Assembly (NCBI GenBank): GCA_020720045.1
Contig: DYPH01000011.1
Coordinates: 1-64,000, forward strand
Source: Sorangium cellulosum
GTDB taxonomy: Bacteria; Myxococcota_A; Polyangia; Polyangiales; Polyangiaceae
DNA: 64,000 nt
Direction of reading: 5' to 3'
The stretch's first letter is position 1. Each line of letters starts with the position of its first letter. The position numbers and the translations under genes are program-made. Positions 1 to 9,026 of the stretch are shown here, in pieces. The notes below the pieces were generated by a model, which was not told the origin of the DNA, did no database searches, and saw only the letters and a program-made list of their open reading frames with translations.

Positions 1-44
1 ACATTGCTTTGATCACATCCCGTGTAAATTGCAATTCCGAGCAG

Positions 45-968
45 CTACCTAGAGCCCGGAATGGCGCCGCCATTGGCAACCTTCGGGTCACAGGCGCCGG
101 TGCCGGTGTTGCAAAACGCACTGTTGCTGCATTCTGCATCTTTCTTGCAGCCGCGGCAGCTCCCGGCGCCCGCGCCGGCGAGGGAACAAATCGGTTTCGT
201 CTTGACCTGGCAGGGTTGGCTCGCTGCGGAGCCTTCGTTGCCGTTGCAGGCGATGCAGGTGTTCGTCGGAATATCGCAAGAATTTCCGCAAGAAATCGCG
301 TCGGGAAGCGGCGCGGCTGCCGGGCACGGCCCTTCGACCAGGCGGATGTCATCAAACTCGGCGGCGTCGGTCGGCAGGATCGCATTCGTCCCTTGGAACT
401 GCTCCCCCTTGATGACGATCTTCGTTTCGCCCGCGAGCGGGACGAACTGTTTCGCCGCCCAATGCCACTTTCCGTCCTTGGCGATCGGCGTGACGGTGTC
501 ATTGACGCCGTAGTTCGTGCGAAAGCCGGGCTGCCCGCCGATCAACCAGTGCTCTACGCCAGAAGCGCGCGTGCTTGCCGTCGCGTTCAAACCGACGAAC
601 CCGTTGCTATTGCCCTTGCCCCGAACGAGCACCTGCATGCAGTAGGTCGTGCCCGGCTTCACGGTGATGAGGTTCTTCGTGAAGAAGCGCCCACCGGCCC
701 ACGGAAGCGTCTCACGCAGGTATTTGCCGGAGCAGGTCGCTGCGTCCGTCGTCGTCGCGAGCGCGGTCCCCTGGCCGTTTCCGAAGTTCGAGAAGTTAAC
801 GCTCGTCGTCTCCCACGCGTTCGTTCCGTTCTCCCAATTTTCTTTGAAGATCACATCACCCGTAAGCGCTTCTTCCAAAGTGTCTACGGCAACCGGCTCC
901 TGAGCGGAGCACGCGATTGCGAAGGATGAGATGCTTCCGAGCGCGAGAATCGAGCGAATAAATTTCAT
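45..968 (-). CDS. Secreted lipoprotein with jelly-roll-like domain and Cys-rich tail
   Basis: The 307-residue product begins MKFIRSILALGSISSFAIAC, a signal peptide ending in a lipobox-like Cys, so it is probably lipid-anchored and exported. Residues of about 40-210 (FKENWENG, then FDDIRLVEGPC) resemble the beta-sandwich carbohydrate-binding modules of CBM4/9 type, where a closing FDD(I/V) strand is usual. The C-terminal 80 residues hold repeated Cys-x(2-6)-Cys spacings (CGNSCDIPTNTCIAC, CRGCKKDAEC), a disulfide-rich tail often seen in myxobacterial surface proteins. An in-frame ATG lies upstream, but only the start at 968 puts the signal peptide at the N-terminus. The ligand is unknown. The carbohydrate-binding idea is inference. 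Confidence 0.75.
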   Translation of the reverse strand: MKFIRSILALGSISSFAIACSAQEPVAVDTLEEALTGDVIFKENWENGTNAWETTSVNFSNFGNGQGTALATTTDAATCSGKYLRETLPWAGGRFFTKNLITVKPGTTYCMQVLVRGKGNSNGFVGLNATASTRASGVEHWLIGGQPGFRTNYGVNDTVTPIAKDGKWHWAAKQFVPLAGETKIVIKGEQFQGTNAILPTDAAEFDDIRLVEGPCPAAAPLPDAISCGNSCDIPTNTCIACNGNEGSAASQPCQVKTKPICSLAGAGAGSCRGCKKDAECSNSAFCNTGTGACDPKVANGGAIPGSR

Positions 969-1189
969 AGGAACACCGGAGCTACGACGAATGAAACCGC
1001 CGCGGGGGGGACGGACCGATGTGCCATCGCCCGACGTTGGGCGCGCGCATCGTGGGATGCCGCGCTTCTTGGCGCACTTCCGCACACAGGTCAAAGGGGA
1101 TCACCGGTGCGCGGCGTCTCCGCGACCGAGAATTCACCGACGTCACAAGATCGCTCGCGGCTCGCACGCACGAGTGCCATGTTCGCGCC

Positions 1190-1939
1190 ATGGATCGTGT
1201 TGCCCCTCGCACGCGCCCGCAGGGCCGAAATGCCGGTACCCAGCGCTGGAGCGAACTGCTGTTCGTCCACGCCACCGTCCCCGCGGAACAGTTGCGATCG
1301 CTCGTGCCCGCGCCCCTCGAACTCGACCTGTGGGAGGGGAAGGCGCTCGTCGGCTTCGTCCCCTTTAAGATGGAGAACATCGTCCCACCGCTGATTCCAC
1401 CGGCGCTCGGGCTCAACTTCTTGGAGACGAACCTGCGGACGTATGTGCATCATGCAGGAAAACCAGGTGTCTTCTTCTTGTCGCTAGAGGCGAGCTCGCT
1501 CCTGGCCGTCGAAGTGGCAAAGACCTTCTGGGGACTGCCGTATTTCCACGCAGATATGTCCGTCGAAGCGGGCGCGTCGGTCGTGACCTACGAAAGCCGT
1601 CGGCGGCACCAGCACTCCCACTTCCGCGCGAAGGCGCGCTTTGGGGAGGCCCTCCCGGCGCCAGAAGCACCGTCGGCCACGACACCGTTGAGCCTCGAAT
1701 ACTTCCTGCTTGAGCGGTATCTCTTGTTCGTCGCCCGCCGGGGCGAACTCCACTGTGGCGCGGTCCACCACCCCCCGTACCCGCTCCGCGCCGTCGAACT
1801 CCTCGAGTTCTCCGAGGAGCTCACGGCGGCCGTCGGTCTTTCTGGTGTCAGTGCGCCGATTTGTGCACACGCGTCGCCCGGCGTTTCCGTCGAGGTGTTT
1901 TCGACGTACCCCGTCGCAACGCTCCCCCTACAGAGGTAG
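1190..1939 (+). CDS. DUF2071 / YqjF-like protein
   Basis: The 249-residue protein shows the pattern of the DUF2071 (YqjF-like, acetoacetate-decarboxylase-like fold) family: an early WSELLFVHATVPAEQLRSLVP stretch, then GFVPFKMENI, LNFLETNLRTYV and FFLSLEAS, as is typical of these proteins (the family often has R-x-Y near the middle). The catalytic role of the family is not established. The start at ATG 1190 gives a protein beginning just before the conserved part. An in-frame start further upstream (1019) would add 57 residues of low-quality sequence. It is followed 34 nt later by a lipoprotein gene on the same strand. Confidence 0.72.
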   Translation: MDRVAPRTRPQGRNAGTQRWSELLFVHATVPAEQLRSLVPAPLELDLWEGKALVGFVPFKMENIVPPLIPPALGLNFLETNLRTYVHHAGKPGVFFLSLEASSLLAVEVAKTFWGLPYFHADMSVEAGASVVTYESRRRHQHSHFRAKARFGEALPAPEAPSATTPLSLEYFLLERYLLFVARRGELHCGAVHHPPYPLRAVELLEFSEELTAAVGLSGVSAPICAHASPGVSVEVFSTYPVATLPLQR

Positions 1940-1960
1940 CGAGCAGACGCCGTTCCGGAG

Positions 1961-1966
1961 TAGTGT
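1961..1966 (+). promoter_or_regulatory. -10-like box close to the start codon
   Basis: TAGTGT lies 7 nt before the ATG at 1974. A sigma-70 type -10 at this distance would put the transcript start at or next to the A of the ATG. No clear -35 is visible. Confidence 0.4.
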
Positions 1967-1973
1967 CGCGCCG

Positions 1974-2753
1974 ATGGACGCCGGGCCCCAGAAGCGAACG
2001 ACGGTCGCGCCGCGTGCGTTCGTTGTGCTTTTTGCCGCGGGCCTTCCTCTGCTCGCAGCTGCCGGTTGCTCCGTCGAGGAGGGGGTCGGTACCGCAAGCG
2101 GGGAACTCGACGTCGCCGATTGCTGGACGGGCCCCTACGACCTCGCACCCGACTTCTTTGGCGGGCAGCCCTACCGGAACACTTACGCGATTCGGATCCA
2201 GCGAGGGAGCGATTTCACAACGTTTTCGGACGGTTTGTCCTTCCTCGTTGACGACATCGATGCGATTCGGCCGAAGAACGGGACTTCCTTGTATGGTACA
2301 CCGATTCCGGTCGGCCTCGCGCCAGGAATTGCGGCGCCGGGGACCCCAATCGTCGCCGATCCGAATCCGACGTTGGTGCACGGGAACCTCTCGCTCCAGA
2401 CGACCTGCCGGACGCAAAACACCACGCTTTACGCCCTTCGCGAGGTGAGTCTTGGGGCCGGTGGCGCTTGCATCGGCGCGTCGGCCATCCCGGTGGCTAC
2501 CCGTTGCTCTGCGACCGCGCCGGCCGCAACGACGGGGAAATCGACGATTACCTTCGGAAGTCTCTTCAACGGAAATCCGGGAGAAGCGAACGCAAAAGAG
2601 CGTTTGACCGACGCAAACTTCGACGTGTATCTCGCCGATCCTCGAGAAGTCTGTCCGGGCGGGAATGGTCCGCCTCCGCCCTGTCGCGGGCACCTGCAGG
2701 GCTCGTTTCGTTTCTACTTTTCTCGTTCCCGCCCCGCACAGGCCTTCCCGTGA
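1974..2753 (+). CDS. Putative lipoprotein of unknown function
   Basis: This 259-residue protein has an N-terminal signal peptide (FVVLFAAGLPLLAAAGC) ending in a lipobox Cys, so it is probably a lipoprotein. The mature part starts with a conserved-looking segment (DCWTGPYDLAPDFFG) and has several Cys pairs (TTCRTQN, GGACIGAS, ATRCSAT). I recognise no family. A TAGTGT box 7 nt upstream of the ATG suggests its own promoter. Its TGA overlaps the GTG of the next gene (GTGA), so the two are probably translated together and may act at the cell surface together. Confidence 0.7.
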   Translation: MDAGPQKRTTVAPRAFVVLFAAGLPLLAAAGCSVEEGVGTASGELDVADCWTGPYDLAPDFFGGQPYRNTYAIRIQRGSDFTTFSDGLSFLVDDIDAIRPKNGTSLYGTPIPVGLAPGIAAPGTPIVADPNPTLVHGNLSLQTTCRTQNTTLYALREVSLGAGGACIGASAIPVATRCSATAPAATTGKSTITFGSLFNGNPGEANAKERLTDANFDVYLADPREVCPGGNGPPPPCRGHLQGSFRFYFSRSRPAQAFP

Positions 2754-3682
2754 ATCGATCCCTCCGAAGACTGTCCACGGCTCTCGTCCTCGCGCTTCCC
2801 ATCGGCGCGTGGTCGTCGGTCGCTGTGGCGGCTCCTCCGAGCGCGGAGGCCGCCAAACCGGTCGAAGCCGCCAAACCGGTCGAAGCCGCCAAACCAGCCT
2901 CCGGACTCGCCGCGACTCCCGAACAAACGGCGGCTGAGGGGCGCGTTCACTTCGCCAAAGACGCCTGGGACAAAGGGGATTTCGACCGGGCAGAAACGCT
3001 CTATCGGGAGGCGATCGAACGCGGCTCTTTGTCGCCGGAAACGGTCGTCGAGTGCTACGTGCGGCTCGGCTCCCTGCGGAGCATCCTTGGGAAGAAGAAG
3101 GCGCTCGAAGCCTTCCGCGCGGCCGCGATTCTCCACCGAAACTTCACGTTGCCGACGGAAGCGGGCAAACGGGAAGTTGCGCTCGCCGACCAGGCTCGAA
3201 AAGACACCGACGGCTTCGGAGAGATCACGCTGACGGCGGAAGTCGCAAAAGAGAGCCCCGCGGGCGCGCCAATCCCGGTAACGGCGCGCCTGGATGCTGC
3301 GCACATCGCCGTCGCGCGCAAGATCGCGTTCATCGCCCACGACGGGCTCTATGGAAAAGAAGAGAAGTCGGTACGGGACGTCGCTGAAAAATCTGATTTC
3401 CTGATCCCAGCAACGCTCGCCGGCCCCGGAACTCGTATTGCCGTCCGCGTAGATGCCCTGGACCAGTTCGGCAATCGCCTCGCTTCTGTCGAAAACACAG
3501 TAATGATTCCCGACGATCGTCCCAAGGACGACAAATCGGCGAAAAAGGGCGGGTTCTGGTCGAGCCCTTGGCCCTACGTGATTGGCGGCACGCTTCTCGC
3601 GGGGGGCGCCGCCACCGGGTACTACCTATTCTTGCGCCCGACCGATCAAGTCCATATCAACACGGTGACGATTCTTCGTTAA
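2750..3682 (+). CDS. Exported TPR-like protein with C-terminal membrane anchor
   Basis: The 310-residue product has a signal peptide ending at AVAAPPSA, then a tandem EAAKPV repeat (three copies). Next comes a helical region of about residues 58-150 (AEGRVHFAKDAWDKGDFDRAETLYREA) that reads as a tetratricopeptide-type repeat. Residues of about 160-260 form a beta-rich domain, and a single transmembrane segment (WPYVIGGTLLAGGAATGYYLF) lies near the C-terminus. This layout is frequent among myxobacterial periplasmic proteins that sit next to surface lipoproteins. The start is the GTG that overlaps the upstream stop codon. The function is unknown. Confidence 0.72.
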   Translation: MNRSLRRLSTALVLALPIGAWSSVAVAAPPSAEAAKPVEAAKPVEAAKPASGLAATPEQTAAEGRVHFAKDAWDKGDFDRAETLYREAIERGSLSPETVVECYVRLGSLRSILGKKKALEAFRAAAILHRNFTLPTEAGKREVALADQARKDTDGFGEITLTAEVAKESPAGAPIPVTARLDAAHIAVARKIAFIAHDGLYGKEEKSVRDVAEKSDFLIPATLAGPGTRIAVRVDALDQFGNRLASVENTVMIPDDRPKDDKSAKKGGFWSSPWPYVIGGTLLAGGAATGYYLFLRPTDQVHINTVTILR

Positions 3683-3945
3683 GTGCGCCGGCGGCCTCCA
3701 CGTCGACGAGCGATTGAGGGGCGTCGTCTTCGTGAGCCTGCCCTCCGGCGCAGCGTCCATCGTGCACACCGTGGGTGAGCGGAACGGCTTCGTTGTTGCC
3801 GAACAATGACGATTGACCTCGCCGCCGCCGTGTAGATCGGCTGCGGCGATCGACCGCCCCCAAGGCAGCGCACCCAAAAGTCCCACTACCGCTCGCAGGT
3901 CGCCGCATCCAAGTCCCGGTTTCGCGTTACCCTCAAGAGATCCCG

Positions 3946-4881
3946 TTGAGCGCCATCGCCCCTTTCAACCCCCGCATTCTTCTCGTTACCGGCAAAGGGG
4001 GCGTGGGGCGCAGCACCACCGCCGCCGCGCTGGGTCATGCGTTCGCTAGCGCCGGGGAAGCGGTTCTTCTTCTGGAAATTGGAGGAGTTGGCGATGACGC
4101 GTCCGCGCTCGCTCGCGCGTTCGGGCGCGTGCGCCTTCCGACGAAACCGGAGCGCATCGACACCGCGGCGCGGCCAGACCGTGGCGCGATCTTTGGGGCT
4201 CTTCTCCTTGCCAACACCGGCCACGAGCGATTTCTCCGGCGGGTGCTCCCCGGCGGGCCCCTCGTTGCTGCGGCGCTGCGCAATGACGCCCTGCAGCGTC
4301 TCCTGAATGCGGCGCCTTCGTTCCAAGAGATGGGGATTTTCTATCACTTGTTAACGATCCTGCGAGAGACAGAAAACCAACGATTTCGATGGGATCGAGT
4401 CATCATCGACATGCCGGCAACCGGCCACACGCTGGCACTCACCGAGCTCCCGGCTCAGCTCCTCCGACTCCTCCCCAACGGCTTCATCGGCGAGGAACTA
4501 CGTGCAGGACGCACGCTTCTCGAAGACCGGACGCAGACCGGCGCGGTCGTCGTGACCCTCCCCGAGCGGCTGCCGATCACCGAGAGCCGCGAGCTTGCGC
4601 AGGGGCTCGCAAAGAGCGGCGTAGGCCTCTGCGCCTACGTCGTGAACAAGATGCCGGCAACCGACTTTTCCAAAGAAGAACGGAAGGTTTTGGACGCGTG
4701 GCTTGCCGATTCACCGCCCCTCTTTGGGCGCGGCGACTACCTGCGGTCCGCCGACGCGAAGGGGCTCGCCCGCGAGCTTGACGGCGACGGCGCCCCGCTG
4801 GTTCTCCTGCCCGAACTCGCCCTGAGCGGCCCCGCGCTCCCGCCCGCCCTGATCCCCTACCTCACCAAAGGCCCGTCGTGA
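3946..4881 (+). CDS. ArsA/Get3-type P-loop ATPase, subunit 1 (P-loop Lys replaced by Arg)
   Basis: The 311-residue protein starts with RILLVTGKGGVGRSTTAAA, a deviant Walker A of the ArsA/Get3/MinD class. In this family the first Lys (signature Lys) reaches across the dimer and the second Lys holds the nucleotide. Here the signature Lys is kept, but the second position is Arg. Further family features are the switch-like IIDMPATGHTLAL segment (about residues 150-162) and a VVVTLPERLPITES region resembling the A-loop of ArsA proteins. The likely start is TTG at 3946, 12 nt after a TACCCT box. The gene overlaps the second ATPase by 4 nt (GTGA). Family role: ATP-driven client binding or transport. 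The client here is unknown. Confidence 0.82.
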   Translation: MSAIAPFNPRILLVTGKGGVGRSTTAAALGHAFASAGEAVLLLEIGGVGDDASALARAFGRVRLPTKPERIDTAARPDRGAIFGALLLANTGHERFLRRVLPGGPLVAAALRNDALQRLLNAAPSFQEMGIFYHLLTILRETENQRFRWDRVIIDMPATGHTLALTELPAQLLRLLPNGFIGEELRAGRTLLEDRTQTGAVVVTLPERLPITESRELAQGLAKSGVGLCAYVVNKMPATDFSKEERKVLDAWLADSPPLFGRGDYLRSADAKGLARELDGDGAPLVLLPELALSGPALPPALIPYLTKGPS

Positions 4882-6014
4882 GCGCTCCAGTCGTCCTCCC
4901 TCTTGTTGATGATGCACGTGTCCTCGTCTGCTGCGGTGCGGGCGGTGTCGGAAAAACATCGACGGCGACTGCACTTGCGTTGCTTGCGGCTCGGCGGGGC
5001 CGTCGCGTCCTCGCGCTCACCGTCGACCCGTCGAAGCGGCTCGCGCAGACCCTCGGCGTCGAGCCGAACCGACGCGAGCCTACCGCCGTCTCGCGCGAAC
5101 GCCTCCAAGCCGCCGGAATCACCGCAGGAACGCTCGATGCCTGGATGCTAGACCCGGCAAAGGTCGCGGAGGACGCGGTGAAGCGGGTCGCCAAAGATGA
5201 GGCGGCTCAGCAGCGCCTCTTCCAGAATCGCCTCTACAAAGAGGTTTCACGCATGGTCGCCGGGATGCAGGAATACACGGCGATGGAGGCCCTTTTCGGG
5301 TTTCTCGAGGCGGGTCGCTACGACCTTGTCGTCCTCGATACGCCGCCGGCGCGAAATGCCCTCGACTTCCTTGAGGGGCCGACACGTCTCGCGAGCCTCC
5401 TCGAAGGGCGCGTATTTCAACTCTTTTTGCCACCTACCGCCGATACAGGATTCTTCGAACGGAAGGCCTCGGAACTCCTTCTCTCCGTGTTGTCGGCGGC
5501 ATTTGGCACGGAGAATGCGCGAGATCTCCAGGAATTTTTCAGTCTATTTCTCCCCGTCTTCAAAGACTTCGGGCTCCACGCATCAAAGGCGCGAGCACTT
5601 CTATCGTCGGCGTCGACCGGCTTTCTCCTGGTGACGTCGCCCGCCGACGAAGCGGTCGCGGATGCGCTGTATTTTCAGCAACGTACCGTCGATCTGAAGC
5701 TACCGTTTCGCGGATTCCTCCTCAATCGTAGCGAGGCCGATGCCGCCGGGCGCACGCTCCCTACGCTTGGCGAGGACGACGCGCAGGTTCCAGCTCTTGC
5801 GCAGGCGTTCGCGAAGTTTCTTCCGCTCGCCGGCGCAGAACAGACTCGCCATGCCCGCGATGCCGCGCTTCTTGCAACGCTCGCCGCGAAAGCAGCCGGC
5901 GGAAGCGGAAATGACGGGCCGACGGCATTCGCGCGCGCGCTCCCGACCCTCGTGACCGGCGCCTCGGAGCTTGAAGGGCTCGCGGTTCTCGCCGACGCCC
6001 TTGCAAGGGCCTAG
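4878..6014 (+). CDS. ArsA/Get3-type P-loop ATPase, subunit 2 (signature Lys replaced by Ala)
   Basis: The 378-residue protein opens with VLVCCGAGGVGKTSTATALA. The nucleotide-binding Lys of the P-loop is present, but the signature Lys of the deviant Walker A is Ala. This is the reverse of the defect in the upstream partner. LTVDPSKRLAQTLG and VVLDTPPARNALDFL match switch I and switch II regions of the ArsA family. GTG at 4878 overlaps the stop codon of the first gene, so the two are made in equal amounts. Paired Get3-like ATPases are known from Actinobacteria (Rv3679-Rv3680 of Mycobacterium), and a heterodimer is the natural inference. Confidence 0.85.
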   Translation: MSAPVVLPLVDDARVLVCCGAGGVGKTSTATALALLAARRGRRVLALTVDPSKRLAQTLGVEPNRREPTAVSRERLQAAGITAGTLDAWMLDPAKVAEDAVKRVAKDEAAQQRLFQNRLYKEVSRMVAGMQEYTAMEALFGFLEAGRYDLVVLDTPPARNALDFLEGPTRLASLLEGRVFQLFLPPTADTGFFERKASELLLSVLSAAFGTENARDLQEFFSLFLPVFKDFGLHASKARALLSSASTGFLLVTSPADEAVADALYFQQRTVDLKLPFRGFLLNRSEADAAGRTLPTLGEDDAQVPALAQAFAKFLPLAGAEQTRHARDAALLATLAAKAAGGSGNDGPTAFARALPTLVTGASELEGLAVLADALARA

Positions 6015-6105
6015 GCACGCGCGTTTGCCCGCGCCACGACCGGTCGAGGGGTCGTCGAGGCATCGTCGAGGGGTCGTCGCGCGCCCCCCGCATTTCCCGC
6101 CACGG

Positions 6106-6134
6106 TTGACTGTGCCAGTCTCCAATGGCATCGT
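6106..6134 (+). promoter_or_regulatory. Sigma-70-like promoter of the hydrolase fusion
   Basis: TTGACT (6106-6111), 17-nt spacer and CATCGT (6129-6134), followed 7 nt later by the ATG at 6142. The good -35 and ideal spacing support this reading, although the -10 deviates from consensus. The transcript would start at about the start codon. Confidence 0.5.
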
Positions 6135-6141
6135 TTTCCGC

Positions 6142-8073
6142 ATGCGCTCTGCCCCTCCTGGCCCAGTCCAAACGTTTTTCCGCAATTTCAGTAATTTGTG
6201 GCCGTCGTCGCCGTCGTCGCCGTCGCTGCCGCCGACCACGGACGTGCCATCGACGGTTTGCGAGGTAACGCATCGCGTTGTTCGCCGCGGGGACGTCGCG
6301 CTCGCGGTCACCGAGAGACGCCCGAAGCGCGTGACGGCGGAAGCACCGCCCACCCTTCTTTTCGTGCACGGGTATCCGGACGATCAATCGGTCTGGGATG
6401 CCGTCGCCGAGCGCCTTGCAGGCACCTTCCACATCGTGACGTTTGATGTTCGCGGCGCGGGAAGATCGACGGTGCCCGCGAAGCTCTCTGCGTATTCGCT
6501 GGAGGAACTCTCTGCGGATATTGCCGCTGTCGCCGACGCGGTGCGCCCCGACGGTGCGGTTCATCTCATCGGCCACGATTGGGGCTCGATTCAGGCGTGG
6601 GAGCCGATTACGGATCCAAAACTCCTAAATAAATTCAAAAGCTTTACATCAATTTCAGGCCCCTGTCTCGACCACGTGGGCCAAGGAATGCGTACGTGGA
6701 CGGCGCCGGTCCGCGGCCGCCTTCATCAGGCAATTCGCTCGTGGTATATCGGTTTCTTCCACCTCCCGGTCGTCGCGCCCACGGCGTGGAAGCTGTTCGG
6801 AGACCGATTTGATAATTTGCTCGAAACTTCAGAGGCAATTGCGCCGACCGCGCGTGGGACGCGAAGCCGTGTCGCCGACGGTGTTCACGGAATCTCTCTC
6901 TATCGCGCCAACATCCTCCCCCGTCTTCTCGCGCCGCGGCGGCGGAGTACGGCGATTCCCGTTCAAATCCTCGTCCCCGAGGACGACGCGTACGTAACGC
7001 CCGCGCTCACGGAGGCGTTCGAGGAGGGGTACCCAGATCCGCGGCTCCGGCGCCTCGTTCCAAACGTGGAGCGTCATTTGATGCCGGGGGGGCACTGGGT
7101 CCTTCGGAGCCGGCCTGAAGCCATCTCGACACGGATTGAGTCATTTGTTGCGCGCGTTGAAGCTCGGACCGTGACGAACCGCGTCGTGCGACTTGTTCCG
7201 CGGAGCCCGCGCTTCATCCTCGACGAAGTGCCCCTCCATTGGCTTGAAAGCGATGTGCAAACGACGCACACCGTAAACGTGCTTTCGTTGCTCCTTCCTG
7301 CCGGCGAACATTGGTTCGCAAAGGTCTTTCAGGAGGCACTCCCCCACATCGAGGATCCGTTATTGAGGCAGGAGATGCGCGGCTTTGCGGGCCAGGAATC
7401 GAACCACGCCTTCGCCCACGAAAAAGTCCTCGCGCTCTTCGAAAAGCAGGGGCTCGACGCCGAAAGAATGCTCCGTCACGTCGACGCGTGGTTCGCCTTT
7501 GGAACCTCAGAACCCTTCGAAAAAAAGCTTCCACCGAGGCTTGACGCGGCCTGGCTGCGCCATCGGGTCGCCTTGATTGCCGCCGTCGAGCAGTACACGA
7601 CGTTTCTCGGAAATTGGGTGCTTGAAGCCGATGAGCTTGCCAGCGCAAGTCTTTCATCCGAGATGATTTCGCTGTTGCGGTGGCACGGCGCCGAAGAGGT
7701 CGAACATCGAGCGACGGCTTTCGACGTCTTTGAAGCGCTCGGGGGCGGCTACCTGGAGCGCACAATCGCCATGAGCGAAGCATTCGGAGCACTCTTTTAT
7801 CTGTGGGTTCGGGGCATCAGAACACTCATGGCGAGTGATCCGACGCATCCAGGACCGCCATCCTGGCGCACATTTTTTGCCGCAGGGCGCCGGAAACAGT
7901 TGCCGACGTTCGAACAAATTGGCGCCGCGACGCTTCGCTACGTCACTCCCGGCTTTCACCCTGCCCAAGAGGCAGGTAGCGGACGCGCCGCCGCCACCTT
8001 GGCGGGGCTCTCGGGCGGTCGCCTGCCCGGCAACGGAGAACTTCGCCGTGGAGGGGCTGGCGGGGCTCGATGA
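6142..8073 (+). CDS. Alpha/beta-hydrolase fused to metal-dependent hydrolase (PF10118-like)
   Basis: This is a two-domain protein of 643 residues. Residues of about 40-330 form an alpha/beta-hydrolase: HGYPDD oxyanion region (76-81), GHDWGS nucleophile elbow with Asp146 as in epoxide hydrolases and haloalkane dehalogenases, a later EDDAYV acid loop and GGHWVL with the catalytic His. Residues of about 350-620 match the predicted metal-dependent hydrolase family COG3687/PF10118: HWLESDVQTTHTVN, LLPAGEHWF, QESNHAFAHEKV and WHGAEEVEHRATAFDVFE supply clustered His/Glu ligands of a ferritin-like helical bundle. The ATG at 6142 is supported by the promoter 7 nt upstream. The stop codon overlaps the MerR gene (ATGA), so the regulator may control it. 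The substrate is unknown. A hydrophobic ester or epoxide is plausible. Confidence 0.82.
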   Translation: MRSAPPGPVQTFFRNFSNLWPSSPSSPSLPPTTDVPSTVCEVTHRVVRRGDVALAVTERRPKRVTAEAPPTLLFVHGYPDDQSVWDAVAERLAGTFHIVTFDVRGAGRSTVPAKLSAYSLEELSADIAAVADAVRPDGAVHLIGHDWGSIQAWEPITDPKLLNKFKSFTSISGPCLDHVGQGMRTWTAPVRGRLHQAIRSWYIGFFHLPVVAPTAWKLFGDRFDNLLETSEAIAPTARGTRSRVADGVHGISLYRANILPRLLAPRRRSTAIPVQILVPEDDAYVTPALTEAFEEGYPDPRLRRLVPNVERHLMPGGHWVLRSRPEAISTRIESFVARVEARTVTNRVVRLVPRSPRFILDEVPLHWLESDVQTTHTVNVLSLLLPAGEHWFAKVFQEALPHIEDPLLRQEMRGFAGQESNHAFAHEKVLALFEKQGLDAERMLRHVDAWFAFGTSEPFEKKLPPRLDAAWLRHRVALIAAVEQYTTFLGNWVLEADELASASLSSEMISLLRWHGAEEVEHRATAFDVFEALGGGYLERTIAMSEAFGALFYLWVRGIRTLMASDPTHPGPPSWRTFFAAGRRKQLPTFEQIGAATLRYVTPGFHPAQEAGSGRAAATLAGLSGGRLPGNGELRRGGAGGAR

Positions 8074-8825
8074 GCAGCTACACGATCGACGCCCTCGCAC
8101 TGCTCGGCGCTTCCACCGTCCGAAACGTTCGATCTTACCAGGAAAAGGGGCTGCTTCCGGCGCCTACTCGCCGCGGGCGAAGCGCCATTTACGACGACCG
8201 GCACCTTGCGCGCCTCCGGACGATTGGCGCCCTGCTTGGGCGCGGCTACAGCCTTTCAAGCATCTCAGAATTAATAGATTTTTGGCAGACGGGGCGCGAC
8301 TTTGACGACCTTCTTGGTCTTGAGGAGGCGCTCGCCTTGCCGTTCTCCGAAGAGGAGCCGGCCGTGATGACTGCGGAGGCGGTCGCCGAAATTTGGGGCG
8401 ACGCCACGCTCCTCGAGGATGCGATCGCCGTCGGCTTCTTCGAGGTCCAGGCGGACGGGGCGCTCCGCGTTCCAAGCCTGCGTCTGCTTCACGCAGGCGT
8501 CGCGCTTCGAAAAGCCGGCGTGGACGGACGGGCCCTGTTGGCAGAACTCGTACTTTTACGAAACGATATTGAAAGGTTAACGGAGCGTTTCGTTCGCCTC
8601 GTCGTACCGGCGGTGCTTAGCCAGCTCGGGACGCCTCGCTCAGATTCTTCCCCGGACACGTCGGGCGTCGCCGCCGTCATCGGAACGCTCCGTCCGTTGG
8701 CGAAGCGTGTCGTCGATGCCGAACTGGCCCGTGCCCTAGAAATTCACGTGCTTGCATTTCTTGCGGAAACACTCACGGGCGCGCCGGGCGCGCCGCCCCC
8801 AAAGGTGGGGACGCCCCCGCGATAG
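8070..8825 (+). CDS. MerR-family transcriptional regulator
   Basis: The N-terminal 75 residues carry a MerR-type winged helix: TIDALALLGASTVRNVRSYQ, EKGLLPAPTRRGRSAIYDD, then HLARLRTIGALLGRGYSLSSI. The C-terminal 170 residues are helical and resemble no MerR effector domain that I can name. No metal-binding Cys pattern is present, so a small-molecule effector is more likely than a metal. The start codon overlaps the end of the hydrolase fusion by 4 nt. Autoregulation of that two-gene unit is an inference from position. Confidence 0.85.
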   Translation: MSSYTIDALALLGASTVRNVRSYQEKGLLPAPTRRGRSAIYDDRHLARLRTIGALLGRGYSLSSISELIDFWQTGRDFDDLLGLEEALALPFSEEEPAVMTAEAVAEIWGDATLLEDAIAVGFFEVQADGALRVPSLRLLHAGVALRKAGVDGRALLAELVLLRNDIERLTERFVRLVVPAVLSQLGTPRSDSSPDTSGVAAVIGTLRPLAKRVVDAELARALEIHVLAFLAETLTGAPGAPPPKVGTPPR

Positions 8826-9026
8826 CCATTTTCCACGTTCAGAGTCTTCGTCGTACTCTTCGAGCCGCAGCACCGAATATCGCTTCAAGTCTGGGAACGT
8901 TTCCGGGTAGTGTCGGGATCGGTGCCGGATTTTGACGTGGTGGTGCAATGTTGATCCACCGCGGTCCCCAAGACGCTATCATGAACGTCTCGGGGGCTAC
9001 TTTCGCCACCGACTAAGGAGCGCACC

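Noticed and set aside
3683-3945. Possible coding remnant reading LRGVVFVSLPSGAASIVHTVG
   Set aside because: Only about 45 codons, no start with Shine-Dalgarno and no family. Nothing else was recognised in this 263-nt gap.
8951-8982. TTGATC...TATCAT as a promoter of the first kinase
   Set aside because: The spacer is 20 nt, too long for a normal sigma-70 promoter. The TATCAT alone may still be a -10.
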